Below, in pieces: positions 39,289 to 47,783 of a DNA stretch of 64,000 bases. A program made the translations under genes and the position numbers. The DNA is from Pantoea agglomerans (lineage in GTDB: Bacteria; Pseudomonadota; Gammaproteobacteria; Enterobacterales; Enterobacteriaceae), in the NCBI RefSeq assembly GCF_020149765.1, contig NZ_CP083809.1:2232001-2296000 (forward strand), written 5' to 3'. The first letter of the stretch is position 1; each line of letters starts with the position of its first letter. The notes beneath the pieces are model-generated. The model made no database searches. It had not been told where the DNA came from and worked only from the letters and a program-made list of their open reading frames with translations.

Positions 39289-39331
39289 TTTATCCAAAGC
39301 ACTGTTTCGCCGCCGTTGGCGAAAGAAGTGC
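39281..39331 (-). ncRNA. Dual-hexaloop ANTAR target RNA (NasR binding site)
   Basis: Two successive hairpins lie in the leader RNA. P1 (39305-39324) has stem TTTCGCC/GGCGAAA with loop AACGGC, extended by GCACT/AGTGC. P2 (39281-39296) has stem TGGAT/GTCCA with loop AAAGGC. Both six-base loops have A at position 1 and G at position 4, the known recognition pattern of ANTAR-domain antiterminators. P2 consumes the GGCGTCC arm of the attenuator, so NasR binding should allow read-through. This is structure drawn by eye. Confidence 0.85.
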
Positions 39332-39348
39332 GAATACCCTGTAAGTCC

Positions 39349-39364
39349 AGCAAGGAGCGTGCCA
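39349..39364 (-). promoter_or_regulatory. Sigma54 promoter of the nas operon
   Basis: On the minus strand, TGGCACGCTCCTTGCT is a full match to TGGCAC-N5-TTGCW with GG-N10-GC spacing. The predicted transcript starts about 12 nt after the GC and enters P1 directly. Confidence 0.9.
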
Positions 39365-39437
39365 GGTTAATGAACCCGCCGCGCCGCGGCTCCCGGCGCG
39401 GCCAGGCCAGAGGGATGCACTTTGTTAACGCGGCCTG

Positions 39438-39454
39438 CGCACAGCGGTTGTGCA
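39438..39454. promoter_or_regulatory. Candidate NtrC site upstream of the nas promoter
   Basis: On the minus strand, TGCACAACCGCTGTGCG retains TGCAC-N7-GTGC of the NtrC palindrome, with mismatches at the two inner positions and the last base. It sits ~75-105 bp upstream of the -24/-12 elements. Confidence 0.55.
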
Positions 39455-39455
39455 T

Positions 39456-39473
39456 CTACCTCTGCAGAGGTAG
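39456..39473. repeat. 18-bp perfect palindrome between nasR and the nas promoter
   Basis: CTACCTCTGCAGAGGTAG is a perfect palindrome starting 8 nt after the nasR stop and directly next to the NtrC-like site. It has no T-run, so it is a poor terminator. A regulator site is possible. Confidence 0.5.
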
Positions 39474-39480
39474 CTGCCCC

Positions 39481-40710
39481 TTACGGCTGCGCGGGGGGCT
39501 GCGCTATCGCGGCCACCGCCAGTACCGCCTGGGCGATATCAATAATGCGTTTATTCTGGTTCATGGCGCTTTTGCGCAGCGCCTGCCACGCCGCCGGCTC
39601 GTCGTAGCCGTGCTGCTGCATCAGCCAGGCCTTCGCCTGATCGATAGTTCGCCGCTCCTCTAAGGTGGCGCGCATGGTCGCCAGCTCATCCGCCTGGCGC
39701 TGCAGACGCTGCGCCTGCTCGCGCACCAGCGACAGCACCGAGCGGCCAAGCTGATGCGCCAGCCCGTCGCTGTGCAGGCGGGTCTGATCCTCCGGCAGCC
39801 AGTCGGCGCCGGCGATATAGAGGCTAAAGCTCTGGTCCGCCGCCGGGACCGGCTGGGCGGCTTCGCTCTGCGCGGTCTGAATCGCCTGGCGACAGCGCGT
39901 CATCAGCGTGGCGGTAAGGTGATCCTCCAGCGTTTTCATCTGATCGATGCGGGCGCTGAGCAGCGAGAACCAGCGCAGGGTGCCTGACTCTTCCGCCTGG
40001 CCGAGGGTGCAGGCGATGCGACGCAGCCGCTCTACCTCGCGGCTGGCGGAGGCCAGCGGACGCCAGCGGGCCAGCGCGTCGGCGTCGGCGAACTGGCTGA
40101 AGGTGGCAAAACTCTGCTCCTGCGCCGCGATCAGCGCCACCATACGCTGACGCTGCTCTTCGCTGAAGCGGCCGGCGGCGAAGCCGGCCGATCCGGTGGC
40201 GCGCTCCTGCCCTGCCAGCTCTTTGCCCTGCATAAAGCTGAACAGCGCAATCAGCGCGCGGGAGATATCGGGATGGCTGGCGGTATCCGCCGCCTCAAAT
40301 ACCAGGGTCAGCAGGGTGCGGATCACCTCGTTGAACGCCTGCATCGCCTGCGCCTGATCGCGCTCGCCCGCCAGCATCTGCGTGCGCAGCCCCGGCAGCG
40401 CCGCCAGCGCCTGCAGCGCGGCGGCGATCAAATTGCAGAAGCGGCTGTCGCCGGGATGGGCCGCCGCGGGCGGCAGCGCCCGGGTAAAGCGCTGGATCGC
40501 CTCGCCTACCTCACCCTCGCGCGCCAGGCGCTCCTGGCTAAACAGCCGCCCCTGCGAACAGATCCAGATATTGCTGGCGCCGCGCTCGCGCTGCAGCTGG
40601 TGGATCAGCTCGCTCAGTGCCGCAATCAGCTGGCCGGTGTGCAGCAGCCGTTGCAGGCTGGCGATGTCGCTGTCGCGCGATGCCTGGAGGTATGCCAGCG
40701 CGTCGGTCAT
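39481..40710 (-). CDS. nasR: NasR, nitrate/nitrite-responsive transcription antiterminator
   Basis: A 409-residue regulator. The N-terminal NIT sensor domain (about 40-290) begins with LIHQLQRERGASNIWI, where the Gln-Arg-Glu-Arg-Gly pattern and following Ser mark the nitrate/nitrite sensing helices. The C-terminal ANTAR RNA-binding domain (about 340-400) contains ATLEERRTIDQAKAWLMQQHGYDEPAAWQALRKSAMNQNKRIIDIAQAVL. The start ATG 40710 has AAAGGTG at SD distance; a GTG three codons upstream is possible. It lies upstream of and in the same direction as nasF, as in Klebsiella. Confidence 0.96.
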   Translation of the reverse strand: MTDALAYLQASRDSDIASLQRLLHTGQLIAALSELIHQLQRERGASNIWICSQGRLFSQERLAREGEVGEAIQRFTRALPPAAAHPGDSRFCNLIAAALQALAALPGLRTQMLAGERDQAQAMQAFNEVIRTLLTLVFEAADTASHPDISRALIALFSFMQGKELAGQERATGSAGFAAGRFSEEQRQRMVALIAAQEQSFATFSQFADADALARWRPLASASREVERLRRIACTLGQAEESGTLRWFSLLSARIDQMKTLEDHLTATLMTRCRQAIQTAQSEAAQPVPAADQSFSLYIAGADWLPEDQTRLHSDGLAHQLGRSVLSLVREQAQRLQRQADELATMRATLEERRTIDQAKAWLMQQHGYDEPAAWQALRKSAMNQNKRIIDIAQAVLAVAAIAQPPAQP

Positions 40711-41047
40711 AGGGGTCACCTTTTACTCAGAGTCGCCTTGTCTGGACAGTACGAAGCAAAAGCCATGCCGCTTTACAAAAAAAAGGCGATCCCCCTCACC
40801 CGGATATTCTGAAAATAGCGGGCGTCCAGCCGAGCCTGGCGACGTGGCAGAAAGTGGAAGCAATTAAAAAAATTTAATAATTTCCTATTCCTGGTGGCCC
40901 ATGACAAAATAAGCTGCTTCATAATTCATCGCGTTACGTCATTCATTAGTTAAACGGGTTTAACTGAACTGCCCAGCGACGTTTTTCGGCATTTTTGCGC
41001 GCCGCGCGCCTGCCCGGCTAGCATGACTTTAGCGACAGCGCAATAGT
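40711..41047. other. nasR / T6SS-type cluster divergent intergenic region
   Basis: About 340 bp of AT-rich DNA with no plausible gene. It must hold the nasR promoter (leftward) but I see no clear sigma54 or strong sigma70 element for it. A short inverted repeat TTAAACGGGTTTAA lies near 40,950-40,963. Confidence 0.4.
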
Positions 41048-41075
41048 TTGAAATCTCAAAAGTCTTAGGTAGACT
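41048..41075 (+). promoter_or_regulatory. Candidate sigma70 promoter for the SH3-like lipoprotein gene
   Basis: TTGAAA (41048-41053), 16-bp spacer, TAGACT (41070-41075). The leader would be about 125 nt. Confidence 0.45.
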
Positions 41076-41208
41076 GGTCGCAGTACTATCCTGATGTAAT
41101 TTGTCTGTTTTTTTAGCTGATGCTGTGAAGGCATGATGCAGCGCGCAGGTCGTCACCAGGATGACGATGGCGGCGTATTATGCAGTTACTCTGATGAAAT
41201 CGAGGAAC

Positions 41209-41703
41209 ATGGTGAAAAAGAGTCTTGCGTTAATGCTGCTGGCGACGTTGACCCTGGCGGGCTGCAAAGCGCCGCCCCCGCCGGTCACTGATGACACGCT
41301 GGTCACCAGCGAAGTCAATGGCGTTAAGTTAGTGCATCGTCATGCGGTGGTCGCGCCTGCCGAATTTACCCCGGTGAATGAGACCTGGCGTGCGCTCTAT
41401 GCCGCCTCGGTGATGACCACGCCCGACTACGGCGGCAAAGTGGTACGTTACCTTGAAACCGGCAAGCCGTTTGAGGTGCTGGGCAGCGTCGAAAACCACT
41501 GGCTGGCGATCGCCGACCAGGCCGACGGCCCGCTGATCGGCTATGTTCCGCTGAAAGCGGGCGTAGAGAGCAGCCGCTACGACGCGACGCTGCGCAGCGA
41601 TCGCCCGCGCCCGCGCGGTAAGAATAAGCAGGTCTGCGTCGATGTTGGCGGCGCCAGCAAGGCGTGTCGCACCAACGATACCGCGACCTGGATCTTAGAC
41701 TGA
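41209..41703 (+). CDS. SH3-like lipoprotein at the head of the T6SS-type cluster
   Basis: A ~164-residue predicted lipoprotein. The signal MVKKSLALMLLATLTLAGC ends in lipobox LAGC, with Lys after Cys (no Asp+2), so outer membrane sorting is expected. The region WRALYAASVMTTPDYGGKVVRYLETGKPFEVLGSVENHWLAI has the spacing of bacterial SH3 (SH3b) repeats, which often bind peptidoglycan. The C-terminus has two Cys (KQVCVDVGGASKACR) that may pair. GAGGAA is very close to this ATG; the adjoining GTG at 41212 is better spaced. It is not a recognisable TssJ (transthyretin fold) but might fill its place. Confidence 0.75.
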   Translation: MVKKSLALMLLATLTLAGCKAPPPPVTDDTLVTSEVNGVKLVHRHAVVAPAEFTPVNETWRALYAASVMTTPDYGGKVVRYLETGKPFEVLGSVENHWLAIADQADGPLIGYVPLKAGVESSRYDATLRSDRPRPRGKNKQVCVDVGGASKACRTNDTATWILD

Positions 41704-41735
41704 TAATGAAATCCGGCGCATATTGCCAGTTTGTT

Positions 41736-41760
41736 ATCCCTGAGCTCGCCACTCAGGGAT
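41736..41760 (+). terminator. Hairpin between the lipoprotein gene and tssL
   Basis: Nine-bp perfect stem ATCCCTGAG / CTCAGGGAT, loop CTCGCCA. Only scattered T residues follow, so it may attenuate rather than fully stop transcription into tssL. Confidence 0.5.
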
Positions 41761-41788
41761 CTGTTCTTGTCTGGAAGAATCCCCGTTA

Positions 41789-43006
41789 ATGACACAAGAA
41801 TCGCAGGCCGCAGAGGCAAACGCCTCGGGCAACGATAATCTTTTACTTCAGGCTGCGGCGCCGCTGCTGAACGCCGTGGTGCAGCTACGCCAGGCGGTCA
41901 CGCACGACGACCCCGCCGGCCTGCGTCAGTCGCTGATCGATGAAATTCGCCAGTTCGAGCAGCGCTGCAAACAGGCCGGGCTGCCGTTCGAGATGATTAT
42001 CGGCGCGCGCTACTGCCTGTGCAGCGCGCTGGACGAGGCGGCGGCGCAAACCCCGTGGGGCACGCGCGGCGTCTGGTCCGGCAACGGCATGCTGGTCACT
42101 TTCCACAACGAAAGCTGGGGCGGCGAAAAATTTTTCCAGCTGCTGTCGCGCATTTCGCAGAGTCCGGCCCAGCACCTCTGGCTGCTGGAGGTGGTGCACT
42201 ACTGCCTGCTGCTCGGCTACGAAGGCCGCTACCGCGGCAGCGACAGCGGACGGGTGCAGTGCGACGCCATTCGCAAGCGCCTTGCGAAGCTGATCGAAGA
42301 AACGCGCCAGCCGCAAAGCGAGAGCGCCAGGCCGCTGGTCGAGGTACATCCGCTGGTCAGCAGCATCTCGCGCCCGATGATCCCGCTCTGGGCCTGCGCC
42401 ACCGTCGCCGCGCTGCTCGCCTGCCTGCTCTACAGCGCCCTTAACTGGCGGCTCGGCAACGACGCCGAACCGCTGCTGCGCGCGATTTATCAGACGCCGC
42501 TGCCGCAGATCACCGTCGGCCGCCGCCCCTCTTCGCCGCAGGCGCTGCTCGATCTGCGCCAGCGCCTCAACGACGTTATCGCCGCCGGTCAGCTCGAAGT
42601 CAGCGACGGCGCGTTCGGCAGCAAGGTGATTATCCCCGCTGACAAGCTGTTCGCCGAACAGGGCACCGCCATCAATCCGGTGGGTCGCGCGCTGCTGGCC
42701 CGCGTCGCCACGGCGATGAAGAACGTTAAAGGCACGGTGCTGGTGTCGGTCTTTACCGACAATCGTCCGGTGGATAACAGCCGCTTCGCCTCCAGCTATG
42801 AATTCTCTTTCGCCCGCGCCCGCGCCGTGACCCAGCTGCTGCAGTCGCAGCTCGCCGACGGCCATGCGATCCGCTCTGAAGGGCGCGGCGACAGCGATCC
42901 GCTGCTGCCCAACGACAGCAACGAAAACCGCACGCGCAACCGCCGCGTCGAAATTACGCTGTTCGCCGCGCCGGAAACGCTCAGTAATCATCAGGAAACC
43001 CAGTAA
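41789..43006 (+). CDS. tssL: TssL-type (DotU) T6SS protein with C-terminal OmpA domain
   Basis: A 405-residue inner membrane protein. The DotU domain covers about residues 15-180, with RYCLCSALDEAAAQTPWG and WLLEVVHYCLLLGYEGRYRG as signatures. A single transmembrane helix follows (197-218), then a periplasmic OmpA-like peptidoglycan-binding domain (about 270-395) with FTDNRPVDNSRFASSYEFSFARA and NRTRNRRVEI. In T6SS, TssL forms the envelope complex with TssM, and the OmpA module anchors it to peptidoglycan. It overlaps tssM by one base (TAATG). Confidence 0.93.
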   Translation: MTQESQAAEANASGNDNLLLQAAAPLLNAVVQLRQAVTHDDPAGLRQSLIDEIRQFEQRCKQAGLPFEMIIGARYCLCSALDEAAAQTPWGTRGVWSGNGMLVTFHNESWGGEKFFQLLSRISQSPAQHLWLLEVVHYCLLLGYEGRYRGSDSGRVQCDAIRKRLAKLIEETRQPQSESARPLVEVHPLVSSISRPMIPLWACATVAALLACLLYSALNWRLGNDAEPLLRAIYQTPLPQITVGRRPSSPQALLDLRQRLNDVIAAGQLEVSDGAFGSKVIIPADKLFAEQGTAINPVGRALLARVATAMKNVKGTVLVSVFTDNRPVDNSRFASSYEFSFARARAVTQLLQSQLADGHAIRSEGRGDSDPLLPNDSNENRTRNRRVEITLFAAPETLSNHQETQ

Positions 43007-45120
43007 TGCGCGCATCATTACGCCCTGCTCTCACCCATCGTCTGCTGTGGAGCTTTATTGGCGTGACGGCGCTGAGCTGTCTCGTCTGGATCCTCGGCCC
43101 CTTCTGGAGCTGGGGAGAAACCCGGCCGCTGGAGCCGGCGCTGCCGCGCCAGCTGACGGTGGGCCTGCTCTTTTTCATCTGGATTTTGTTTCAGTTTATC
43201 CCCTCGCTCTATCGCGCCTGGTTCAACAGCAAGCTGCTCACTAATTTGCAGCAGGCGGGCGCGGAGGATCTCTCCGACCGTCAGGCGACCGAAGAGCTGC
43301 TCACCCAGCGCTTCAGCGAAGCGGTGATGCAGCTAAAACGCATGCCCTTCAGCCGCAAAAGCAACAGCCGCTGGCTGGCGCGCATGCAGTCGGGCTATCT
43401 CTACCAGCTGCCGTGGTATCTGGTGATCGGCGCGCCCGGCGCGGGCAAAACCACCGCGCTGCTCAACGCCGGTCTCGACTTTCCGCTGACCGACAGCGTC
43501 GGCAAGACCGCCATCCGCGGCGTAGGCGGCACCCGCCACTGCGACTGGTGGTTTACCGACCAGGCGGTGCTGATCGACACCGCCGGGCGCTATACCCTGC
43601 AGGAGAGCCAGCGCGCGCGCGACGCCAGCGAGTGGAACAGCTTTATCAATTTGCTGAAGCGCTACCGCACCCGCCAGCCGATCAACGGCGTGATCATGAC
43701 GCTCAGCGTGGCGGATCTGCTGAGCGAGTCGGCCGAGACGCGCTATGCCCAGGCGAGCGCCATGCGCAACCGCCTGAGGGAGCTGCACCAGCAGACCGGC
43801 ATTCACTTCCCGGTCTATGTGATGGTAACCAAAACCGATCTGCTGAAAGGCTTTATGGGCTATTTCGGCGCGCTGGAGAAGCGCCAGCGCGACGCCGTCT
43901 GGGGCTTTACCTTCCCCTGGGAGCCGGGCAAGCCGCATAAAGATGACTGGCACCGCAGCTTTCATCAGCAGTTCCACCGTCTCGAACAGCAGCTGCTGCA
44001 GCAGCTGGGTCACAAGATGGCGCAGGAGCGCGATCTCAGCCAGCGCGCCGACTGTTTCCTCTTTCCGCAGGAGTTCGCCTCGCTGCGCCCGCTGCTGAGC
44101 GAATACCTTGACGTGGTTTTCTCCGACCAGCAGGAGTCGATCGCCTGGAGCGCCCGCGGGCTCTTCTTTACCAGCGGCACGCAGGAAGGCCTGCCCTTCG
44201 ACCGCATTATGGGCGAGCTGAGCCGCAAGCTGCAGCTGCCGCAGGCGGGCGGTCAGACCATCGCCGCCTGGGATAGCGTCAACCGCAACAGCCCTATTCC
44301 CGGCAACAAGGGACAGAGCTTTTTTATTCGCGATCTGCTTAGCGACCTGGTGTTCCGCGAGAGCGGTCTCGCCGGCAGTAACCGCCACTGGGAGCACCGC
44401 AACCAGCTGTTCCACTGGATTGGCTACGGCGTGCTGGCGGGCGCGCTCACTATCGCTTCGGGGCTCTGGATGATTAGCTTTTTCCAGAACCAGCGCTATC
44501 TCAGCCAGGTGGCGGAGCGCGTGCCGGTTATCGCCACCCAGAGCCAGCAGGTGATCCATCAGCCGGCGGATAATATTTTTGATCTGCTTCCCTTTTTGAA
44601 CAACCTGGTTAAACTGCCGCTTTCGGACCACTTTTCTCTGGATAATCCGCCAGTTACCATGCGCGCCGGGCTTTATCGCGGCACCCAGGTGAGCGATGCC
44701 GCCTGGGCGCTTTATCAAAATGCGCTAAAGTCTTTGCTATTACCGCGCGTCGCGCAGCAGATCACCAACCTGCTGCGAAACGACAAGGGCGACGACAATG
44801 AATACAGCCGCAACGCGCTGCGCGCCTATCAGATGCTCTATCAGCCGCGCAACTACGACGGCGAATTTTTACGCGCCTGGCTGATGCAGAATTTGCAGCG
44901 CTCGCTGCCTGAGAACGTCAGCGCGCGCGATCTGCAGCAGCTTGACTGGCACCTCAGCCAGCTGCTGGATCAGCAGATTCAGTCTTCGCCCTATGCGCGC
45001 GACAATGCGCTGATGATGCGCAAGCTTGCGGAAAATCTTAAAAATGCGGGTCGCGAAGGCAGCGCGCTGGCCGTTACGCCAGCGGCGGACGCGCAGCGAT
45101 TGACCACGCATAGCGAGTAA
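43006..45120 (+). CDS. tssM: Short TssM/IcmF-type T6SS protein
   Basis: A 704-residue inner membrane protein; typical TssM is about 1100-1200 residues. Two N-terminal helices (about 13-31 and 50-68) are followed by a cytoplasmic GTPase-like domain with an intact Walker A GAPGAGKTT (142-150), the switch segment GGTRHCDWWFTDQAVLIDTAGRYT, and MVTKTDLLKGF. A third helix lies near 463-485, after which only ~220 residues of the periplasmic IcmF-related region remain. The C-terminal domains that contact TssJ are missing. The frame ends cleanly, so this looks like an established short form, not a recent truncation. Confidence 0.9.
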   Translation: MRASLRPALTHRLLWSFIGVTALSCLVWILGPFWSWGETRPLEPALPRQLTVGLLFFIWILFQFIPSLYRAWFNSKLLTNLQQAGAEDLSDRQATEELLTQRFSEAVMQLKRMPFSRKSNSRWLARMQSGYLYQLPWYLVIGAPGAGKTTALLNAGLDFPLTDSVGKTAIRGVGGTRHCDWWFTDQAVLIDTAGRYTLQESQRARDASEWNSFINLLKRYRTRQPINGVIMTLSVADLLSESAETRYAQASAMRNRLRELHQQTGIHFPVYVMVTKTDLLKGFMGYFGALEKRQRDAVWGFTFPWEPGKPHKDDWHRSFHQQFHRLEQQLLQQLGHKMAQERDLSQRADCFLFPQEFASLRPLLSEYLDVVFSDQQESIAWSARGLFFTSGTQEGLPFDRIMGELSRKLQLPQAGGQTIAAWDSVNRNSPIPGNKGQSFFIRDLLSDLVFRESGLAGSNRHWEHRNQLFHWIGYGVLAGALTIASGLWMISFFQNQRYLSQVAERVPVIATQSQQVIHQPADNIFDLLPFLNNLVKLPLSDHFSLDNPPVTMRAGLYRGTQVSDAAWALYQNALKSLLLPRVAQQITNLLRNDKGDDNEYSRNALRAYQMLYQPRNYDGEFLRAWLMQNLQRSLPENVSARDLQQLDWHLSQLLDQQIQSSPYARDNALMMRKLAENLKNAGREGSALAVTPAADAQRLTTHSE

Positions 45121-45133
45121 TGATGAGGTGAGT

Positions 45134-45832
45134 ATGGCTGCGATCGTCGCCCCCGGCTGGTACGGGAAGCTCCCTTCAACCGGCGATTTTCTGCGCCACC
45201 GGTTGAGCGAGAAACATATCGCGCCCTGGACCCACTGGTTTCAGCAAGGGCTGATGCACTGGCACAATCAGGAGCAGGCGGCCACCAGCTGGTTTTTACG
45301 GGCGCCGGTGTGGAACTTCGTTCTGCCGATCACGCCGGGCGTGCAGCAGGTGCAGATGGGCTGCCTGATGCCCTCTTGCGATCGCGTGGGCCGCGCCTGG
45401 CCGCTGCTGGCCCTGCGCACCTTCCCGCTCAGCCAGTGGCATCCGGCGCAGCTCGCAATTTCCGGCGACTGGTTTCAGGATTTAGGCGCCACGCTCTACC
45501 AGGCGGTGCAGGTTCAAATCCCCCCGGCGCAGCTGGAGCAGCAGATGCAGGCGCTGCCGCCGCTGCTGGTGCCGGAGAAGCAGCGTTCCGATATTATGGA
45601 TGTTATCGGCTTCAGCGACCTGCCCTGTACGCTGAGCTGGCGCGAGGTGGCGGACCGCTTCGATCCCCAGCAGCATATCAGCTACTGGTGGACCAACCGC
45701 TGCGACGGCTTCGCTCATGCGACCCACAAGCACAGCGGCAACCTGACGGCGCAACTGTTTTTACTTCTTTTTAACCCGGCGGCAGGTACTCAGCCGGGAC
45801 GTAACGGCCTCTATCCGCCAATGTTCGAATAA
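45134..45832 (+). CDS. tagF: TagF-family T6SS accessory protein
   Basis: A 232-residue cytosolic protein (ImpM/TagF, DUF2094). Its start MAAIVAPGWYGKLPSTGDFLRHRLS is the family signature; the ATG has GAGGTGA upstream, preferred over a GTG six bases earlier. Conserved WFLRAPVWNFVLPI and MPSCDRVGRAWPL follow. In Pseudomonas, TagF represses T6SS firing post-translationally through the Fha/TssM axis. It is 13 nt after tssM, and its neighbours here are the phosphorylation-pathway genes. Confidence 0.92.
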   Translation: MAAIVAPGWYGKLPSTGDFLRHRLSEKHIAPWTHWFQQGLMHWHNQEQAATSWFLRAPVWNFVLPITPGVQQVQMGCLMPSCDRVGRAWPLLALRTFPLSQWHPAQLAISGDWFQDLGATLYQAVQVQIPPAQLEQQMQALPPLLVPEKQRSDIMDVIGFSDLPCTLSWREVADRFDPQQHISYWWTNRCDGFAHATHKHSGNLTAQLFLLLFNPAAGTQPGRNGLYPPMFE

Positions 45833-45868
45833 CGGCCTTGCGTTTGCCCATCAGACACGGGATGACTC

Positions 45869-46996
45869 ATGCAATTTACCATTGTGCAGTGCAATACGGA
45901 TGTTCCGGTAAAAACCGTGGCGTTTCAGCCGCCCGGCGGCACCATCGGCCGTAGCCAGGATAACGATCTGGTGCTGCCGGACGAATCGCGCGCCATTTCG
46001 CGTTTGCAGGCGGTGGTGCACCTTTCCGCCGACGGGGAGTGCCGCCTCACCAGCCAGGGCAGCGTAACCGCAGTGGTACACAACGGCGTCGCGCTGGAGC
46101 GGGGAATGCAGGTGCAGCTGCGCCATGGCGACGCGCTGCAGATTGGCGAATACCAGCTTGCCGTAGAGGATCCGGCGCGTGCCGACGCGGCGAAAGATGA
46201 CCCGCTGGCGCTGTTTGTCAGCGAGCTGCAGCTGGAGGGGGATCCGCTGGGCATGCTTGAGGTCGAACCGGCGGGAAGCGTCCTCTCCGCGCCCCCTCCG
46301 CTGTCGCGCCACAGCGACGCACGGCTGGCGATCGATCCGCAGCAGAGCGAGTCGCCGCGTGCGACGGGCGTCGCGATGCAGGATCAGGAGAAGCTGATCG
46401 CCGCGCTGCTGGAGGGCATGGGGCTGAACAACGGGCACGCCACGCCGATTGATGAAGAGCAGATGCGCGTCACGGGACGGATGCTGAGCCTCTTCTCACA
46501 GGGCACCGTGGCGCTGCTGTCGTCGCGCCAGATCCTCAAGCGCGGCGTCAAGGCGGACATGACGATGATCCTCAACGAGGCGAACAACCCCTTTAAGATC
46601 CTCCCCTCTGGCAAAACCGTGCTGATGCAGATGTATCAGAGCCAGATGCCCGGCTTTATGCCGCCGGAGCAGGCGGTGCGCGACGCGCTGGTGGATCTGC
46701 AGGCGCATCAGCTCGGCATGATCGCCGGCATTCGCGCCATTATCGCCGCCATGCTGCAGTCGTTTAACCCGCAGCGCCTGGAAGAGCAGGCGCGCAGCGA
46801 GGGCGTACTGCCTAAACTCCCCTTCTCCGTCGCCCGAAAAGCCGCGCTCTGGGACTATTTTACGCGTAGCTATCAGCGCACCGCCGGCGAGATTGAAGAT
46901 GACTTCCACACCCTGTTCGGCGAAGCCTTTCTGCACGCTTATGATGTGGAAGTGAACCAGTATAAAGATTCGCAGACCCGGACGGACGACGCATGA
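45869..46996 (+). CDS. tagH: T6SS-associated FHA-domain protein TagH
   Basis: A 375-residue cytosolic protein. The N-terminal FHA domain (about 1-100) has the phosphothreonine-binding core GGTIGRSQDNDLVLPDESRAISRLQAVV, with Gln where most FHA domains have the conserved His of SRxHA. A variable linker (about 105-175) leads to the C-terminal T6SS-FHA domain typified by FKILPSGKTVLMQMY and DDFHTLFGEAFLHAYDVEV. It is the expected phospho-target of PpkA. It overlaps pppA by 4 nt. Confidence 0.92.
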   Translation: MQFTIVQCNTDVPVKTVAFQPPGGTIGRSQDNDLVLPDESRAISRLQAVVHLSADGECRLTSQGSVTAVVHNGVALERGMQVQLRHGDALQIGEYQLAVEDPARADAAKDDPLALFVSELQLEGDPLGMLEVEPAGSVLSAPPPLSRHSDARLAIDPQQSESPRATGVAMQDQEKLIAALLEGMGLNNGHATPIDEEQMRVTGRMLSLFSQGTVALLSSRQILKRGVKADMTMILNEANNPFKILPSGKTVLMQMYQSQMPGFMPPEQAVRDALVDLQAHQLGMIAGIRAIIAAMLQSFNPQRLEEQARSEGVLPKLPFSVARKAALWDYFTRSYQRTAGEIEDDFHTLFGEAFLHAYDVEVNQYKDSQTRTDDA

Positions 46997-47769
46997 AGAT
47001 TGTATTTGCCAGCCGCTGCCAGCAGGGGCTGCGCGATGAGAACCAGGACCGCACCGGCGCGGAGATCACCGACGAGAAGGCCTGCTTTGTGGTCTGCGAC
47101 GGCGTGGCGGGCCTCGCCGGCGGCGATCGCGCCGCGCAGCTGGTGCGCGACACCCTGCTGGCCGATCTGCGCGACCAGCCGCGACTCACGCCGGAGAACA
47201 CGCACGCAGCGATTGAGCGCTGCCGCGCGGCGCTGCGCGAGGCGCAGGCGCAGCAGCCCGGCTTCGCCCGCATGAGCACCACGCTGGCGGCCTTGTTTAT
47301 CGATCGCCCGCAGCGGCGCGCCTGGTGGGCGCACGCCGGTGACAGCCGGGTATATCACTTTCGCCACGGCACGCTGTTCGACGTCACGCGCGATCACAGT
47401 CTGGCGCAGCAGTTGAAGGATGCGGGCTATGAAAATACCGGCATTAACAGTAATTTACTCTATAATGCGCTCGGCGCGGATCCGGCGCGTCCGGTGACCT
47501 TCTCCGCCGAGCTGGCGCTGGAAGATGGTGACGCCTTTCTGGTCTGCACCGACGGATTCTGGCTGAACCTGACGGCCAGAGAGATGGAGCAGGCGCTGCG
47601 CATGGTGAACGCCTGCGAAGAGTGGCTGGCGCTGATGGAAAAAGCGGTCAGCCGCAGCGTGAAAAAGGATAATCTCAGCGCGCTCTCTGTGTGGATCGGC
47701 GAACCTCAGGACGCCACGTTGCTTTATTCTGCGGCGGATTCGGCACGTTTTCTGCCGCCCCGCGACTGA
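46993..47769 (+). CDS. pppA: PppA-type PP2C protein phosphatase
   Basis: A 258-residue metal-dependent serine/threonine phosphatase. PP2C motifs: RDENQD near residue 14, VCDGVAG near 32 (the usual DGMGGH is DGVAGL), AHAGDSRVY near 114 and the C-terminal DN pair in KKDNLSALSV near 223. Metal-binding aspartates are therefore all present. It counteracts PpkA in the threonine phosphorylation pathway of T6SS. It is translated from within the tagH stop region (ATGA). Confidence 0.92.
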   Translation: MKIVFASRCQQGLRDENQDRTGAEITDEKACFVVCDGVAGLAGGDRAAQLVRDTLLADLRDQPRLTPENTHAAIERCRAALREAQAQQPGFARMSTTLAALFIDRPQRRAWWAHAGDSRVYHFRHGTLFDVTRDHSLAQQLKDAGYENTGINSNLLYNALGADPARPVTFSAELALEDGDAFLVCTDGFWLNLTAREMEQALRMVNACEEWLALMEKAVSRSVKKDNLSALSVWIGEPQDATLLYSAADSARFLPPRD

Positions 47770-47783
47770 TATCAAGGATCCTT

